Below are positions 10,519-19,293 of a DNA stretch of 64,000 bases, in pieces (the first letter of the stretch is position 1; every line of letters begins with the position of its first letter). The notes beneath the pieces were generated by a model. The model was not told the origin of the DNA and made no database searches. It saw nothing but the letters and a program-made list of their open reading frames with translations. A program made the translations under genes and the position numbers. Source of the DNA: Palsa-504 sp963808315 (GTDB lineage Bacteria; Actinomycetota; Actinomycetes; Streptosporangiales; Streptosporangiaceae); NCBI GenBank assembly GCA_963808315.1, contig CAWEFK010000015.1, positions 1 through 64,000 of the forward strand. Reading direction: 5' to 3'.

Positions 10519-11370
10519 CTACTCCAGTCGCTTCGCAAGATGTTCGAGATAACCTGTGGTGTCCGCAGGCTCAAGCGCAGCATCACGGGCACGCTCGAAG
10601 GATTCGATATATCCCTGTACCGCCTCCGGCTTGCTCACCTCCTCGACGGAGTAGTCCGTCTCCACAAAGACCAGGCTCGGCTCGTCATCACGAAAGCCGA
10701 GGATGTTGACCATCGAGACGATGCCGGTCGGCGGCCCGTCCTCGAACCGCTGAATATGCAAGTGCACGTTACGGCGCTTGCTCAGCTCGATCAGGTGCTC
10801 GATCTGCTCCCGGCGGTCTTCTCTGATGCCCCACCGGTAGAGCAAGGAGGCCTCGGTGATCACCGCGCTGAACATGGGCGCGGAGCCATCGGTACGGTCA
10901 AGCACCTCCTGCCGACGCTGCCGGGACTCCAGCGCCCGGCGTCGGTACGCGGGCGGCCGCGGCCCGGCTCGCAGCACAGCCTCGGTATAGGAGGGAACCT
11001 GCAGAAGGCCGGGCAGCACGAGAGGCATGAAGACACGGATGGTGGTGGCATCGTTCTCGTAACCGGGGAATTCACCGTCGAAGATCTCGGGAAACTCACG
11101 CCACCAGGGCCGAGCCCTGGCCCGGATCGCCAGGTCCTCGATTTGGTCTTTTTCATCGGCTTCGATGCCGTATATCCGGACGAGGTCCCTGATGTCGCTC
11201 ATCTCGGGCCGCTTCCACTGATTCGCCTCGAAGCGCCCGACCTTGCCGCGCCCCCAGTTCAGGATGTCGCAGGCATGGTTGGCGGTGTACCCGGTCCGGA
11301 CACGTGCTTCGGTGAGATGGCGGGCCAGTCGGCGTTTGGCGATCGTGGCGCCATAAGCATCATCGGCCAT
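10519..11370 (-). CDS. XRE-family regulator with DUF5753 domain (WhiJ-like)
   Basis: The 283-residue protein has an N-terminal helix-turn-helix (residues about 15-70, with WGRGKVGRFEANQWKRP) and a C-terminal DUF5753 domain (LVLPGLLQVPSYTEAVLRA, EASLLYRWG, VNILGF). Proteins of this class control development or antibiotic production together with partner DUF397 proteins. The ATG at 11370 follows AAGGAGGGGG. Two DUF397 genes flank it, one downstream in the same operon and one upstream in the methyltransferase operon. DNA targets are unknown. Confidence 0.92.
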   Translation of the reverse strand: MADDAYGATIAKRRLARHLTEARVRTGYTANHACDILNWGRGKVGRFEANQWKRPEMSDIRDLVRIYGIEADEKDQIEDLAIRARARPWWREFPEIFDGEFPGYENDATTIRVFMPLVLPGLLQVPSYTEAVLRAGPRPPAYRRRALESRQRRQEVLDRTDGSAPMFSAVITEASLLYRWGIREDRREQIEHLIELSKRRNVHLHIQRFEDGPPTGIVSMVNILGFRDDEPSLVFVETDYSVEEVSKPEAVQGYIESFERARDAALEPADTTGYLEHLAKRLE

Positions 11371-11436
11371 TTCGCTCCCCCTCCTTGACAGGAATCCTGC
11401 CGTGGCTTACACGGTACACAAATTGCGAATCACAAA

Positions 11437-11760
11437 TCAAGGTACGGAGATGTCGCCGGGCGCGGGCGACGACGGCCGGAACACGGGTGACGACGGCCGG
11501 GGCGCCGCGGCGTCGTCGAACTCGCCGCCTCGCGCGCCGTCGAGGAAACATTCCCATTCGTGCCGGTCGAAGACGAGAACTCGCTGCTCGGGGTCGCCTG
11601 TTACCCGCATGAGGACCCACTCAGCCCGATCGCTGGGTGCGGAGCCGCAGCCCGCGTGCGCGAAGGCGATCTCGACCGTGCCGTCGCCGTAACCCGACCC
11701 ACGCCAGACTTGCGCGGCCGGGTCAATACCGAGTTCGGCGACCGTGGGCTTAGCGGTCAT
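11437..11760 (-). CDS. DUF397-type protein with C-terminal extension
   Basis: The 107-residue protein contains the DUF397 pattern in the version WRGSGYGDG, EWVLMRVTGD, then VLVFDRHEWECFLDGARGGEFDDAA, followed by a Ser/Pro tail of about 20 residues. Its ATG overlaps the stop of the methyltransferase (ATGA at 11757-11760), so the two are translationally coupled. It probably works with an XRE/DUF5753 partner such as the one just downstream. Confidence 0.8.
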   Translation of the reverse strand: MTAKPTVAELGIDPAAQVWRGSGYGDGTVEIAFAHAGCGSAPSDRAEWVLMRVTGDPEQRVLVFDRHEWECFLDGARGGEFDDAAAPRPSSPVFRPSSPAPGDISVP

Positions 11761-12584
11761 GGCTTCCTGGCCACCCCGCAGTAGAGCCAGCGCGCGCCGT
11801 CGCTGTCGGCGAGCACCGGATCCTCAGCTCCCCAGAGCCCCGTATAGCAGATGGCAGGCTCGGCACCCTCATAAGGGGGCACCAGCTCCAGGCCATCAAA
11901 GAAGCGCGCTATTCCCATCTGTGGCCGGAAGTACAAACGCTCGGTGGCCTGATCGAAGACCGCACGGAAGCGCTCCGCCGCCACCGGCGGCTTGTAGTCG
12001 TCGGTCAGATGCGAAAGCGCCAGGTAACTCCCGGGTGCGAGAGCATCGACGTAACTCTTGACCAGCTGCCATGGGTCCGAGCTGTCAGAAACGAACATCA
12101 AGACGGCCGTGAGCAGCAGCCCGGTCGGCTGACTGAAGTCAATGAGCTCCGTCAGATCGCCATGCTCCAGGATGGCCGCCGGTTCACGCAGGTCCGCGCA
12201 GATAACCCGGGTCGATTTGTCGTCCGCGAGCAGATGGGCGCCCTGCTCGGCGACCATCGGGTCATGATCGACGTAAACCACCCGGGCCCCAGGAATGACC
12301 TTCTGGACGACCTCGTGGGTGTTACCCACCGTCGGCAGGCCCGAGCCGATATCAATGAACTGCCGGACGCCGCGCTCCGCGATCCACTTCGCCGCGCGCT
12401 GATGGAAACCGCGGTTCGACCAGGCGCAATCCTGGATCTCAGGCACCGCGCTCAGGATGCGCTCGGCGGCCTTGACGTCGGATTCGAAGTGGTTATCGCC
12501 CCGCAGCATGTAATCGTAGATGCGAGCCGGAGCGGGCCTGGAGATATCGACCCCGGCTGGCGCACGAGGGACCTGAGCCACCAT
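11757..12584 (-). CDS. S-adenosyl methyltransferase (Methyltransf_19, DUF574)
   Basis: A 275-residue SAM-dependent methyltransferase of the actinobacteria-specific PF04672 family. Marks are ARIYDYMLRGDNHFESD (family signature), FIDIGSGLPT (SAM-binding motif I), VVYVDHDPMV and a LALSHLTDD strand. The ATG at 12584 has GGGGAGG upstream. An upstream in-frame ATG at 12725 would add 47 residues unlike the family. Substrate unknown. These enzymes are often encoded with DUF397 and XRE genes, as here. Confidence 0.9.
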   Translation of the reverse strand: MVAQVPRAPAGVDISRPAPARIYDYMLRGDNHFESDVKAAERILSAVPEIQDCAWSNRGFHQRAAKWIAERGVRQFIDIGSGLPTVGNTHEVVQKVIPGARVVYVDHDPMVAEQGAHLLADDKSTRVICADLREPAAILEHGDLTELIDFSQPTGLLLTAVLMFVSDSSDPWQLVKSYVDALAPGSYLALSHLTDDYKPPVAAERFRAVFDQATERLYFRPQMGIARFFDGLELVPPYEGAEPAICYTGLWGAEDPVLADSDGARWLYCGVARKP

Positions 12585-12837
12585 GCCTCCCCACCACCGC
12601 CCCAGACGGACAGCTATCAGTGTCGCACACGATTCGCAGATCCCGAACGTCAATGTCCGCTTTGGGGGCGATATTCCGCTTTGCTGGGTTATACGCAATT
12701 TAGCGGGAAACGTGAGGGAGAGCAAGCACCTGCGTGACTCATGTGGTCTATGCGCTCGACGGGCCTAGTGTTGTCGATGTTTCCTATGGCACTTGATTTA
12801 TACCTTACCGAGGGCGTTGCCGAGCCGTCCGTCCGGG

Positions 12838-12995
12838 GGTTGGTCCAGCGGGGGAACTGGGCCAGTGGGGGGAACTGGGCCAGCTAGGGGGCTGGTCCCA
12901 GCTTCGGGAACCGGCACAGCTTCGGGAACCGGCCCAGCTTCGGGAACCGGCCCAGCTTCGGGCACTGACCCAGCCGGGCGAACTGGCCCAGCCTC
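12838..12995. repeat. Tandem repeats of about 18 bp
   Basis: The unit CCCAGCTTCGGGAACCGG occurs at 12897, 12915, 12933 and, diverged, at 12951 and 12969. GGGGAACTGGGCCAG variants precede them from 12838. The period of 18 keeps all frames open, so the Pro-Val-Pro-Glu-Ala-Gly repeat ORFs on either strand are probably artefacts. The rest of 12585-13091 holds the methyltransferase promoter region and nothing else I recognise. Confidence 0.85.
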
Positions 12996-13091
12996 GTGTG
13001 GTCCGCTGCCCAAGGCCGGCTCCGCGCGACGCCCCGCCCCATCCGCACCAGTAAACGGCTTTCGTTTCATTCGGCTGAGATTTAAGTGGAG

Positions 13092-13155
13092 CATTTTGGC
13101 TTGATGGAGACTTTTGTGCTCCATAGTCCCCAAAGTGTACCGTGAAGCCAAAATG
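13092..13155. repeat. 11-bp inverted repeat with 42-bp spacer
   Basis: CATTTTGGCTT at 13092-13102 is answered exactly by its complement at 13145-13155. The spacer contains a second smaller dyad (ATGGAG with CTCCAT). The segment is markedly AT-richer than the surroundings. It could be the remnant of a mobile-element end, a structured RNA or a regulator site. Confidence 0.55.
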
Positions 13156-13309
13156 TCCCACGATCTTGTTCGATTTAGGCGGGCGGCGGCGGATCCGGCT
13201 TCCGCGCGGCCCGCGGATTGCCTGTGCGTGGTGCGGAAGGCCGCTTCCAGCGGGCGCTCGGTGGTGCCGCGCAGCGGCTCAGGGAATCGACTGCTGCATG
13301 AGCGGCTGG

Positions 13310-13430
13310 GTGGAGCGTGGCGGGGGCTCATGCGTGGAGCGCGGCGGGGGGCTCATACGTGGAGCGTGGCGGGGGCTCATACGTGGAGCGCGGCGGGGGG
13401 CTCATGCTTGAAGCGTGGCGGGTGCTCGTA
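13310..13430. repeat. Five tandem repeats of 24-25 bp
   Basis: Units beginning GTGGAGCG(T/C)GGCGGGGG start at 13310, 13334, 13359 and 13383, with a diverged fifth at 13408. Units alternate between 24 and 25 bp, so no frame is conserved and the array is unlikely to be coding. It lies about 100 bp upstream of the leader ORF at 13529. Confidence 0.85.
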
Positions 13431-13528
13431 GCGAGGGTTCGGGCGTGAAACCGAGAGAACGGTGAGCACTCACCGATACCGCCATGCTGGCCGACAGTAA
13501 ACTCGGGGGGCACTCACAGGGGGAGTAC

Positions 13529-13579
13529 ATGATGGACGGGGCGATGTCCAAGACCCGGCACGCATTCTTACGGCTATGA
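13529..13579 (+). CDS. 16-codon leader ORF coupled to the next gene
   Basis: An ATG at 13529 (or 13532) with AGGGGGAG at 13518-13525 opens a 16-residue basic peptide (MMDGAMSKTRHAFLRL). Its TGA at 13577-13579 overlaps the ATG of the following gene. That gene has no Shine-Dalgarno sequence of its own, so it is probably translated by reinitiation after this leader. A GGTGAG/CTCACC dyad precedes it near 13460. Confidence 0.5.
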   Translation: MMDGAMSKTRHAFLRL

Positions 13580-14274
13580 ACACTTCATATAACTCGCCCA
13601 ACGGACGCCACGACAGCAACCCGGCGGGCACACCCGATCCTTCTGCTTCGGTCTGGTCCCGCCACAAGTGGCTGGTCCGCTGGGGCGCGGGCATCACCCT
13701 GGCTGGCTTCCTCGCAGGCGGCGGGGTCGCCCTCGCGGCGACATCAGGGGGCGGCACGTCGGCGGCGGGCACGGCGGCGGGCACGGCGGCGGGCACGGCG
13801 GCGAGCGCCCAGGGCGCCGATTTGAACTCGGCGCTGAACACCGCGAGCAGCACGTCGTCCACCGTGGTGGCGAGGGCTCACGTCCGGTCGGCGCTGGAAC
13901 GGCTGCGTCGCATCGGCGGTGTTGACGGCGTACTGACCTACCACAACAAGAAGGGCTTTCACACGGTCGCGTTCGAGCGCGGCACGATCCAGTCGGTGAG
14001 CGGCAGCAACGTCGTGGTGAAGGCGTCCGACGGCACCACCTGGAGCTGGGCGATCGTGAGCGACACCATGGTCAGGCACGACGGCAGCAAGACCACGACG
14101 AGCGCGCTGTCGGCCGGTGAAACCGTGTTCGCCGGGGGGCCCGTGGTCAACGGGGCCAAGGACGCCCGGCTGATCGTGATCGGGACGCCTAAGTCCGGCT
14201 CCGCCTCAACCCCGGCGGCCACCCCGAGCTCCACGCCGAGTGGATCGGCTTCGGCCCAGACATCGGTGAGTTAA
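13576..14274 (+). CDS. Membrane-anchored extracytoplasmic protein of unknown function
   Basis: A 232-residue protein with a cytoplasmic N-terminus (about 30 residues), one membrane segment (about 35-55, WGAGITLAGFLAGGGVALAA), an Ala/Gly/Thr linker with three AAGTAAGT-type repeats, then a beta-rich domain (GTIQSVSGSNVVVKASDGTTWSW, similar to DUF5666-like folds) and a Ser/Pro/Thr tail. It is followed by a terminator and then by the two-component pair, so it may be sensed or controlled by that pair; this is inference. The start overlaps the leader ORF stop. Confidence 0.7.
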   Translation: MNTSYNSPNGRHDSNPAGTPDPSASVWSRHKWLVRWGAGITLAGFLAGGGVALAATSGGGTSAAGTAAGTAAGTAASAQGADLNSALNTASSTSSTVVARAHVRSALERLRRIGGVDGVLTYHNKKGFHTVAFERGTIQSVSGSNVVVKASDGTTWSWAIVSDTMVRHDGSKTTTSALSAGETVFAGGPVVNGAKDARLIVIGTPKSGSASTPAATPSSTPSGSASAQTSVS

Positions 14275-14286
14275 TCGGCGACACCT

Positions 14287-14322
14287 GCTGCGGCGCGCCC
14301 ACCGGACCGGGTGCGCCGCAGC
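14287..14322 (+). terminator. Hairpin terminator after the membrane protein gene
   Basis: A perfect 10-bp stem, GCTGCGGCGC (14287-14296) with GCGCCGCAGC (14313-14322), follows the stop at 14274 by 12 bp. There is no U run, as is common for actinomycete terminators. Confidence 0.65.
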
Positions 14323-14374
14323 ATGCTGCATCATTAAGCTGCGTTCAATGCCGCACAATGAAACGTGAGACCCC

Positions 14375-15118
14375 ATGGCAGACGGTGACCGTATCCCGAA
14401 GGTGCTCGTCGTCGACGACGAGCCGAACATCCGTGAGCTCGTCGAGGTCGCGCTCAAGTTCCACGGCTGCGCCGTCGCCGTCAGCTCGAGCGGCAAGGAC
14501 GCGCTGCACCAGGTGGAGATCTACGAGCCCGACCTGATGATCCTGGACGTCATGCTGCCCGACATGGACGGTTTCGAGGTCTGCCGGACGCTGCGCGCCG
14601 GGGGCAACGACGTCCCTGTCGTCTTCCTGACCGCACGGGATACCACCTCAGAAACGATCCGCGGGCTGACCATAGGCGGCGACGACTACGTCACCAAGCC
14701 GTTCTCGGTCGAGGCGCTGGTGGCCAGGGTGCGGGCGGTGCTGCGCCGGACCACCCGCGCGCCGGGGGCCGACGGCCAGCTGGGGGACGGCGACGCCGAA
14801 CTGCTGACGGTCGGTGACCTTGAGCTGGACGAGGAGCACTGGGTCGTGCGGCGCGGCGGAACCCAGGTCGAGCTCTCGCCGACGGAGTTCCGGCTGCTGG
14901 CGTACCTGATGCGCAACCAGGGCCGGATGCTGACCAGGCAGCAGCTGCTCGAGAACGTGTGGGGCTGGGAGTTCGCCGGGCAGTCTCAGGTGGTGGAGAC
15001 CTACGTCAGCTACCTGCGCCGCAAACTCGACCCGCTCGGGCCGCCGCTGATCCACACCCAGCGCGGTGTCGGCTACAGCCTGCGGCCCCCGCCGGAAACC
15101 GAACGCGCCGGCCGATGA
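14375..15118 (+). CDS. OmpR-type response regulator (TrcR/MprA-like)
   Basis: A 247-residue two-domain regulator. The receiver has acidic DD at residues 14-15, phospho-acceptor D58 in LMILDVMLPDMDGF and K108 in YVTKPF. A winged-helix domain from about residue 145 contains VELSPTEFRLLAYLMRN, RQQLLENVW and VETYVSYLRRKLD. Its TGA overlaps the kinase ATG. Closest in layout to TrcR-type regulators of actinobacteria. Target genes are unknown, and the secreted protein upstream and the ECF genes downstream are the obvious candidates. Confidence 0.93.
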   Translation: MADGDRIPKVLVVDDEPNIRELVEVALKFHGCAVAVSSSGKDALHQVEIYEPDLMILDVMLPDMDGFEVCRTLRAGGNDVPVVFLTARDTTSETIRGLTIGGDDYVTKPFSVEALVARVRAVLRRTTRAPGADGQLGDGDAELLTVGDLELDEEHWVVRRGGTQVELSPTEFRLLAYLMRNQGRMLTRQQLLENVWGWEFAGQSQVVETYVSYLRRKLDPLGPPLIHTQRGVGYSLRPPPETERAGR

Positions 15119-16650
15119 ACCTGACGCGGCGGCTGGCCACCGGCCGCGGCAGGCTGTCGCTGCGGTCCCGGCTGCTGGCCGGGCTCGTCACCGTCACCGC
15201 CCTGTTCCTCATCGTCATGGGCGTGGTCACCACGATCGTGCTGGGGAATTCCGAGGAGGACCAGTTCAAATCCGACCTCACGCTGACCGCTCGCGTCAAG
15301 GTCAGCGAGATCGGCGACCTTACCGGCGGCTACGCGGTGGCGTACTACAACTGCCCATCCTCGCGGTTGCTCGTCCTGCCGCGCTGCCCGACCGGGACAA
15401 CGGGTGCCGTCGGGCCGGCCTCGGCCGCCTCGGCCGAGCTTTCCGGGCTGCTCAGCAGCCTGACCGCGGACGGGCAGCTGGCCGGCTATTTCAGCGCGTC
15501 GCAGAAGCATCAAGCGGAAAAGCTCTTCAACATCGCGGAGCCGGGCGAACCGTCCTTGAGCGCGATCTGGCGCCTGGTCACCCCCGGGGAGGCGGTGCGC
15601 AGCGACGGGAACCTGCCGCCGGGCTACAGCGTCCTGCTGATCGCCCGTCCGAACAGCGCGGTGGGCAGCGAGGTGCGCGGGCTGGTGCTGGCCGAGCTGA
15701 TTACCGGCGCGGTGCTGCTCGCGCTGCTCGGGTTGGGCGGCCGCTGGCTGATCAGCCGCGGCCTGGCGCCGCTTGACCGGATGGCGAGCACCGCCGACGT
15801 GATCACCAGCCGGGGCGATCTGACCGCCCGGATGCCCGATCCCGGTGACCACGCCGAGGCGGGACGCCTGGCCGCGGCCATCAACACCATGCTGGACCGG
15901 ATCCAGCAGGCGTTCGGAGCCAGGTACGAGTCGGAGCAGAAGGTGCGGCAGTTCGCCGCGGATGCCTCGCACGAGCTGCGCACGCCGCTGACCACCATCC
16001 GCGGCTACGCCGAGCTTTACCGGCAGGGCGCGCTCGGCCCCGACCGGCTGCCGAACGCCATGCGCCGGATCGAGCAGGAAGCCGACCGGATGTCCAGCCT
16101 GGTCGCCGAGCTGCTCGAGCTGGCCCGGCTGGACCGCAACTCCTCTCTTGACCTGACCGAGACCGACCTGTCCGCGCTGGTCCAGGACGCCGTGGCCGAC
16201 GCCCAGGCGGTGGAGCCGAGACGACCGGTCCGCGCCAGGACACCGAACAGCCTGGTGGTGGTGGCCGACGAGCCGCGGATCAGGCAGGTGCTGGCCAACC
16301 TGCTCGGCAACGTCCGCGAGCACACCAGCGCGGACACCCCGGTGGCGGTCCGGCTGGCCCCGGCCGGGCAGGGCGCGCTGCTCGAGGTGACCGACGCGGG
16401 CCAGGGCATGGACGCCGAGGCGGCGGCGCGGGCGTTCGACCGCTTCTACCGGGGCGGCCACGACGGTAACGGCGGCCACGGCAGCGGCCTTGGCCTATCC
16501 ATCGTGCAGGCGATCGCCGCCGCCCACGGCGGTCACGCCATGCTCAAGTCGACGGCCGGCGTCGGGACAAGCGTGCAGGTGTGGATCCCGTTCCATCCCC
16601 CGGCCCAGGACGCGGAATCGGGCCAGCCCCGGGACGCGAGCCACAACTAA
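15115..16650 (+). CDS. Membrane sensor histidine kinase partner
   Basis: A 511-residue kinase coupled to the regulator by ATGA. Order: basic N-terminus, membrane segment 1 (about 20-44), an extracytoplasmic sensor of about 150 residues with two cysteines (YYNCPSS, LPRCPTG), membrane segment 2 (about 187-210), HAMP (ISRGLAPLDRMASTAD), HisKA with H286 in ASHELRTPLTTIRGY, then the N box NLLGNVREH, DAGQGM and GSGLGLSIV. The paired cysteines could form a disulfide, suggesting a redox or envelope signal; that is inference. Intact. Confidence 0.93.
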   Translation: MNLTRRLATGRGRLSLRSRLLAGLVTVTALFLIVMGVVTTIVLGNSEEDQFKSDLTLTARVKVSEIGDLTGGYAVAYYNCPSSRLLVLPRCPTGTTGAVGPASAASAELSGLLSSLTADGQLAGYFSASQKHQAEKLFNIAEPGEPSLSAIWRLVTPGEAVRSDGNLPPGYSVLLIARPNSAVGSEVRGLVLAELITGAVLLALLGLGGRWLISRGLAPLDRMASTADVITSRGDLTARMPDPGDHAEAGRLAAAINTMLDRIQQAFGARYESEQKVRQFAADASHELRTPLTTIRGYAELYRQGALGPDRLPNAMRRIEQEADRMSSLVAELLELARLDRNSSLDLTETDLSALVQDAVADAQAVEPRRPVRARTPNSLVVVADEPRIRQVLANLLGNVREHTSADTPVAVRLAPAGQGALLEVTDAGQGMDAEAAARAFDRFYRGGHDGNGGHGSGLGLSIVQAIAAAHGGHAMLKSTAGVGTSVQVWIPFHPPAQDAESGQPRDASHN

Positions 16651-16701
16651 CCTGCGACTGGTTATCCGCAAACCCGGCCGCGAGCTGACGTCTCAACTAC
16701 G

Positions 16702-18010
16702 GTGAAGGGCATGGAGGACCGCGAAATTGTCGCGGCCATCGTGGCAGGCGACCTCGGTGCCCTCGCCGATGCCTATGACCAGTACGCGGAGTCCCTTTAC
16801 GGTTACTGCCGCTGGGTCCTGAACGAGCCGGATGACGCGGCCGATGCCGTCCAGGACACGTTCGTCATCGCCGCGGGCATGCTCGGTAGCCTGCGGGACC
16901 CGCGCAAGCTGCGCCCCTGGCTGTACGCGGTGGCCCGCAACGAATGCCGCCGCCGGCGACACGGGCCGCAGCGGCGGCTCGATGCGGCGACTGACCTCGC
17001 CGGCCCGGACGCCGACGGGTACGACAGCGCCGACCGCGCCGAGCTGCGCCGGCTCGTCCGGACTGCCCTGGCCGGGCTGAGCCCGGCTGAGCGGGAGGCC
17101 CTCGAGCTCAGCCTGCGGCATGACCTGCAAGGCGCCGACCTCGCGGCGGTGCTCGGCGTCTCCAGGAATCAGGCGCACGCCCTGGCCTCCAGCGCCCGCG
17201 GCCAGCTGGAAAAGGCGCTCGGCGCCCTGCTCGTCGCCCGCACCGGGCGGCGCCACTGCGCCCGGCTCGACCTGCTGCTCGTCGGCTCCGGACGGCCGGC
17301 TGACCGCCCATTCCCGGAAGGAGCTCAGCCGCCACATCGACCAGTGCGAGACCTGTGCCGACCGTCGGCGCGGCGTGCTGCGCCCGGCCGCGTTGTTCGG
17401 CATGACGCCGCTGGTCGCGCTCCCGCTCTGGTTGCGCAGGGAGGTGCTCAGGCTGTGCGCCGACGACAGCGACGTGATGCTGGCGTATCGGCACGAGGTG
17501 ATGCTGCGAGCGGGACCGCTGCGCCCCAACGGCTTCCCGCAGCCGATCAGGGAGCCGCGGCGGCCGATGGTGGCCCTGGCGCGGATCGCGGCGGCGGCCG
17601 GAATCGTCATCGCCCTCGCCTCGGCCGGGATCATCAGCGCGCTGGCGCTCGGCGGTGCGCACACGCCCGCACGCGCAGGCCGGGGCCCGGCCCAGCCGCG
17701 GGATCGGCGACGGCCGGCGCCGCACCAGACCCGGGCGCCACCACGGGCGACGTGACGCCGCCCGCCGCGTCGCCGGCCGCCAGCCCGCCCGAGGCCGTGG
17801 AGCAGGCACCGGCGATCGTTCCGTCCGTGTCGGGCTTCGGTTAAGCCGTCACCGTCCCGGTCGGCCAGCAGCTCGGCATCTCCCCGGCCGAGGCCGTCGC
17901 CCTCGCCGAGCCTGCCGACACCGACACCAACCCCGACCCCGACCCCCACCCCCAGCCCCACGGGGACTCAGCTACCCACGCCCACACCCACACCGTCGTT
18001 CTCGTTCTGA
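16702..18010 (+). CDS. ECF sigma factor fused to zinc-finger, membrane segment and Pro/Thr tail (frameshifted)
   Basis: The N-terminus is a full ECF sigma factor: region 2 (DAYDQYAESLYGYCRW, DAADAVQDTFVIA, RPWLYAVARNECRRR) and region 4 (LSPAEREALELSLRHDLQ, LAAVLGVSRNQAHAL). After a frameshift near 17285 comes HIDQCETCADRR, a HxxxCxxC motif as in zinc-containing anti-sigma domains, then one membrane segment (ALARIAAAAGIVIALASAG). Two further shifts (about 17690 and 17840) lead to a Ser/Pro/Thr tail with PTPTPTP repeats ending at TGA 18008-18010. This matches ECF types with a built-in anti-sigma and extracellular part. It would be tethered to the membrane until released. Confidence 0.75.
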
Positions 18011-18015
18011 CGCCC

Positions 18016-18041
18016 GCCGGATCCGGCTTGTTGATTTTTTT
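18016..18041 (+). terminator. Short dyad with T7 run after the first ECF gene
   Basis: GCCGGATCCGGC (18016-18027) is a perfect palindrome and is followed by TTGTTGATTTTTTT. The 5-bp stem is short, but the T run right after it is unusual for this GC-rich window. It probably separates the two ECF genes into different transcripts. Confidence 0.5.
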
Positions 18042-18100
18042 CCGCTATCTGGTTATTCGTTCCCGCTGAGCCGAATGCCAGACCCCACTACCGTTGACGC

Positions 18101-19275
18101 ATGCCGGACGGAGCGGTGGTCGCGGCCATCGTCGCAGGTGACCCGGACGGGTTCGCCGAAGCGTACGACCGGTACGCCGCCGCGCTTTACACCTACTGCA
18201 CCTTCATGCTGCCGAGCCCCGACGATGCGGCCGCAGCGGTGCGGGACACCTTCCTCATCGCCGCCACCAAGCTCGAAGGACTACGCGACCCCGGCAAGCT
18301 CCGGCCTTGGCTGCACGCGGTGGCGCGCAACGAATGCCTGCGCCGGCGCAGCACCGCGGGTGTTACGTCGCGGCCGCCGAAAGCTCCGGGCGACGGCGGC
18401 CTGCCCGCCGTGCCGGCTCCCCGCCGCGCTGCGCGGGGAGGTGCTGCGGGCTTGCACCGACAACACGCCCGCCGGCCGCGCGAATCGGGCCAGCGTGGCG
18501 CATCAGGCGGGACCGTTCGGCCCGGCGGGTTTCCCGAAGGCGATCGGTGCGCCCGCGCCGCAGTGGTGGGGCCGGATCAGGCGCCATCCCGCGCCGTGGC
18601 CGCGGTGGCGACGCTGGCGGCGGCGGCGGTAGCGGGCGGCTCGATCGCGATGCTGACCGTCGGGAGGTCCGCACGGTGCCCAGGCCTCCACCGTCGCAGC
18701 GGCGGCGTCTCGGGGAGGCTCCGCACCCGGGCGGCTGCGGGCGCTTCGGACCTGGGGCTTCGGGCTCCCGGGACCGCAGGCATCACCGGCTCCGGGCCAG
18801 CCGACGCCTTCGGTCACCGCGCTGGGGCGCATACCAGCCCGGGCTCCCCGACGAGCCGGGGGACGGCCGGGCCCTCGGCCGGGTCGACGCCGTCCCGGAC
18901 GGCTCCGTCCCCGTCGCCGTCCGGGACGTCCCCGTCACCGTCTGCCTCCCCGTCGGCGTCCGCGTCATCGCCACCGGTGCCTGGCGTCCTGCGCGCGACG
19001 CCGGACAAGCTGGTGCTCACGTCCATCAAGGGCAAGGCGGTCAGCGGGACCTTCCTCTTGTCCGCGGTGGACGGCCCGGTCAGCGACTACGTGATCGAGA
19101 TCCCGGCCGGCCGCGGCCGCGCGAGGTGAAGGTGTCCCCGGCCAGGGGATCCCTCGGGGACGGCGGCTGGGTGACGGTCACCGTCACCGTGACCAGCAAG
19201 GTCGCCCTCGATACCCGGCTCACCATAGAGCCGGGCAACCTCGCCGTCACCGTGCTGCTCAGCGTCAAGGCCTGA
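18101..19275 (+). CDS. ECF sigma paralog lacking region 4, with membrane and extracellular domains (frameshifted)
   Basis: The N-terminus is a close paralog of the preceding sigma factor (VVAAIVAGDPDGFAEAYDRY, RPWLHAVARNECLRRR), so region 2 is present. Region 4 and the zinc-finger segment are absent: after a short linker the sequence jumps to LPAALRGEVLRACTDN, homologous to the juxtamembrane part of the first gene. A membrane segment (AVAAVATLAAAAVAGGSIAM), a Ser/Pro linker and a beta-sandwich-like domain (TPDKLVLTSIKGKAVSGTF, then WVTVTVTVTSK) follow. Frameshifts lie near 18420-18440 and 19125. Without region 4 it should not bind a -35 element by itself. Confidence 0.65.
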
Positions 19276-19293
19276 CCGGGGCGGGGCGCCAGT

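Noticed and set aside
12798..13331. Minus-strand ORF with PVPEAG repeats
   Set aside because: The repeats arise from an 18-bp tandem DNA array that keeps all frames open. The remainder is low-quality, with no start signal.
13310..13430. CRISPR-like array
   Set aside because: Units of 24-25 bp are contiguous with no unique spacers and no cas genes are nearby.
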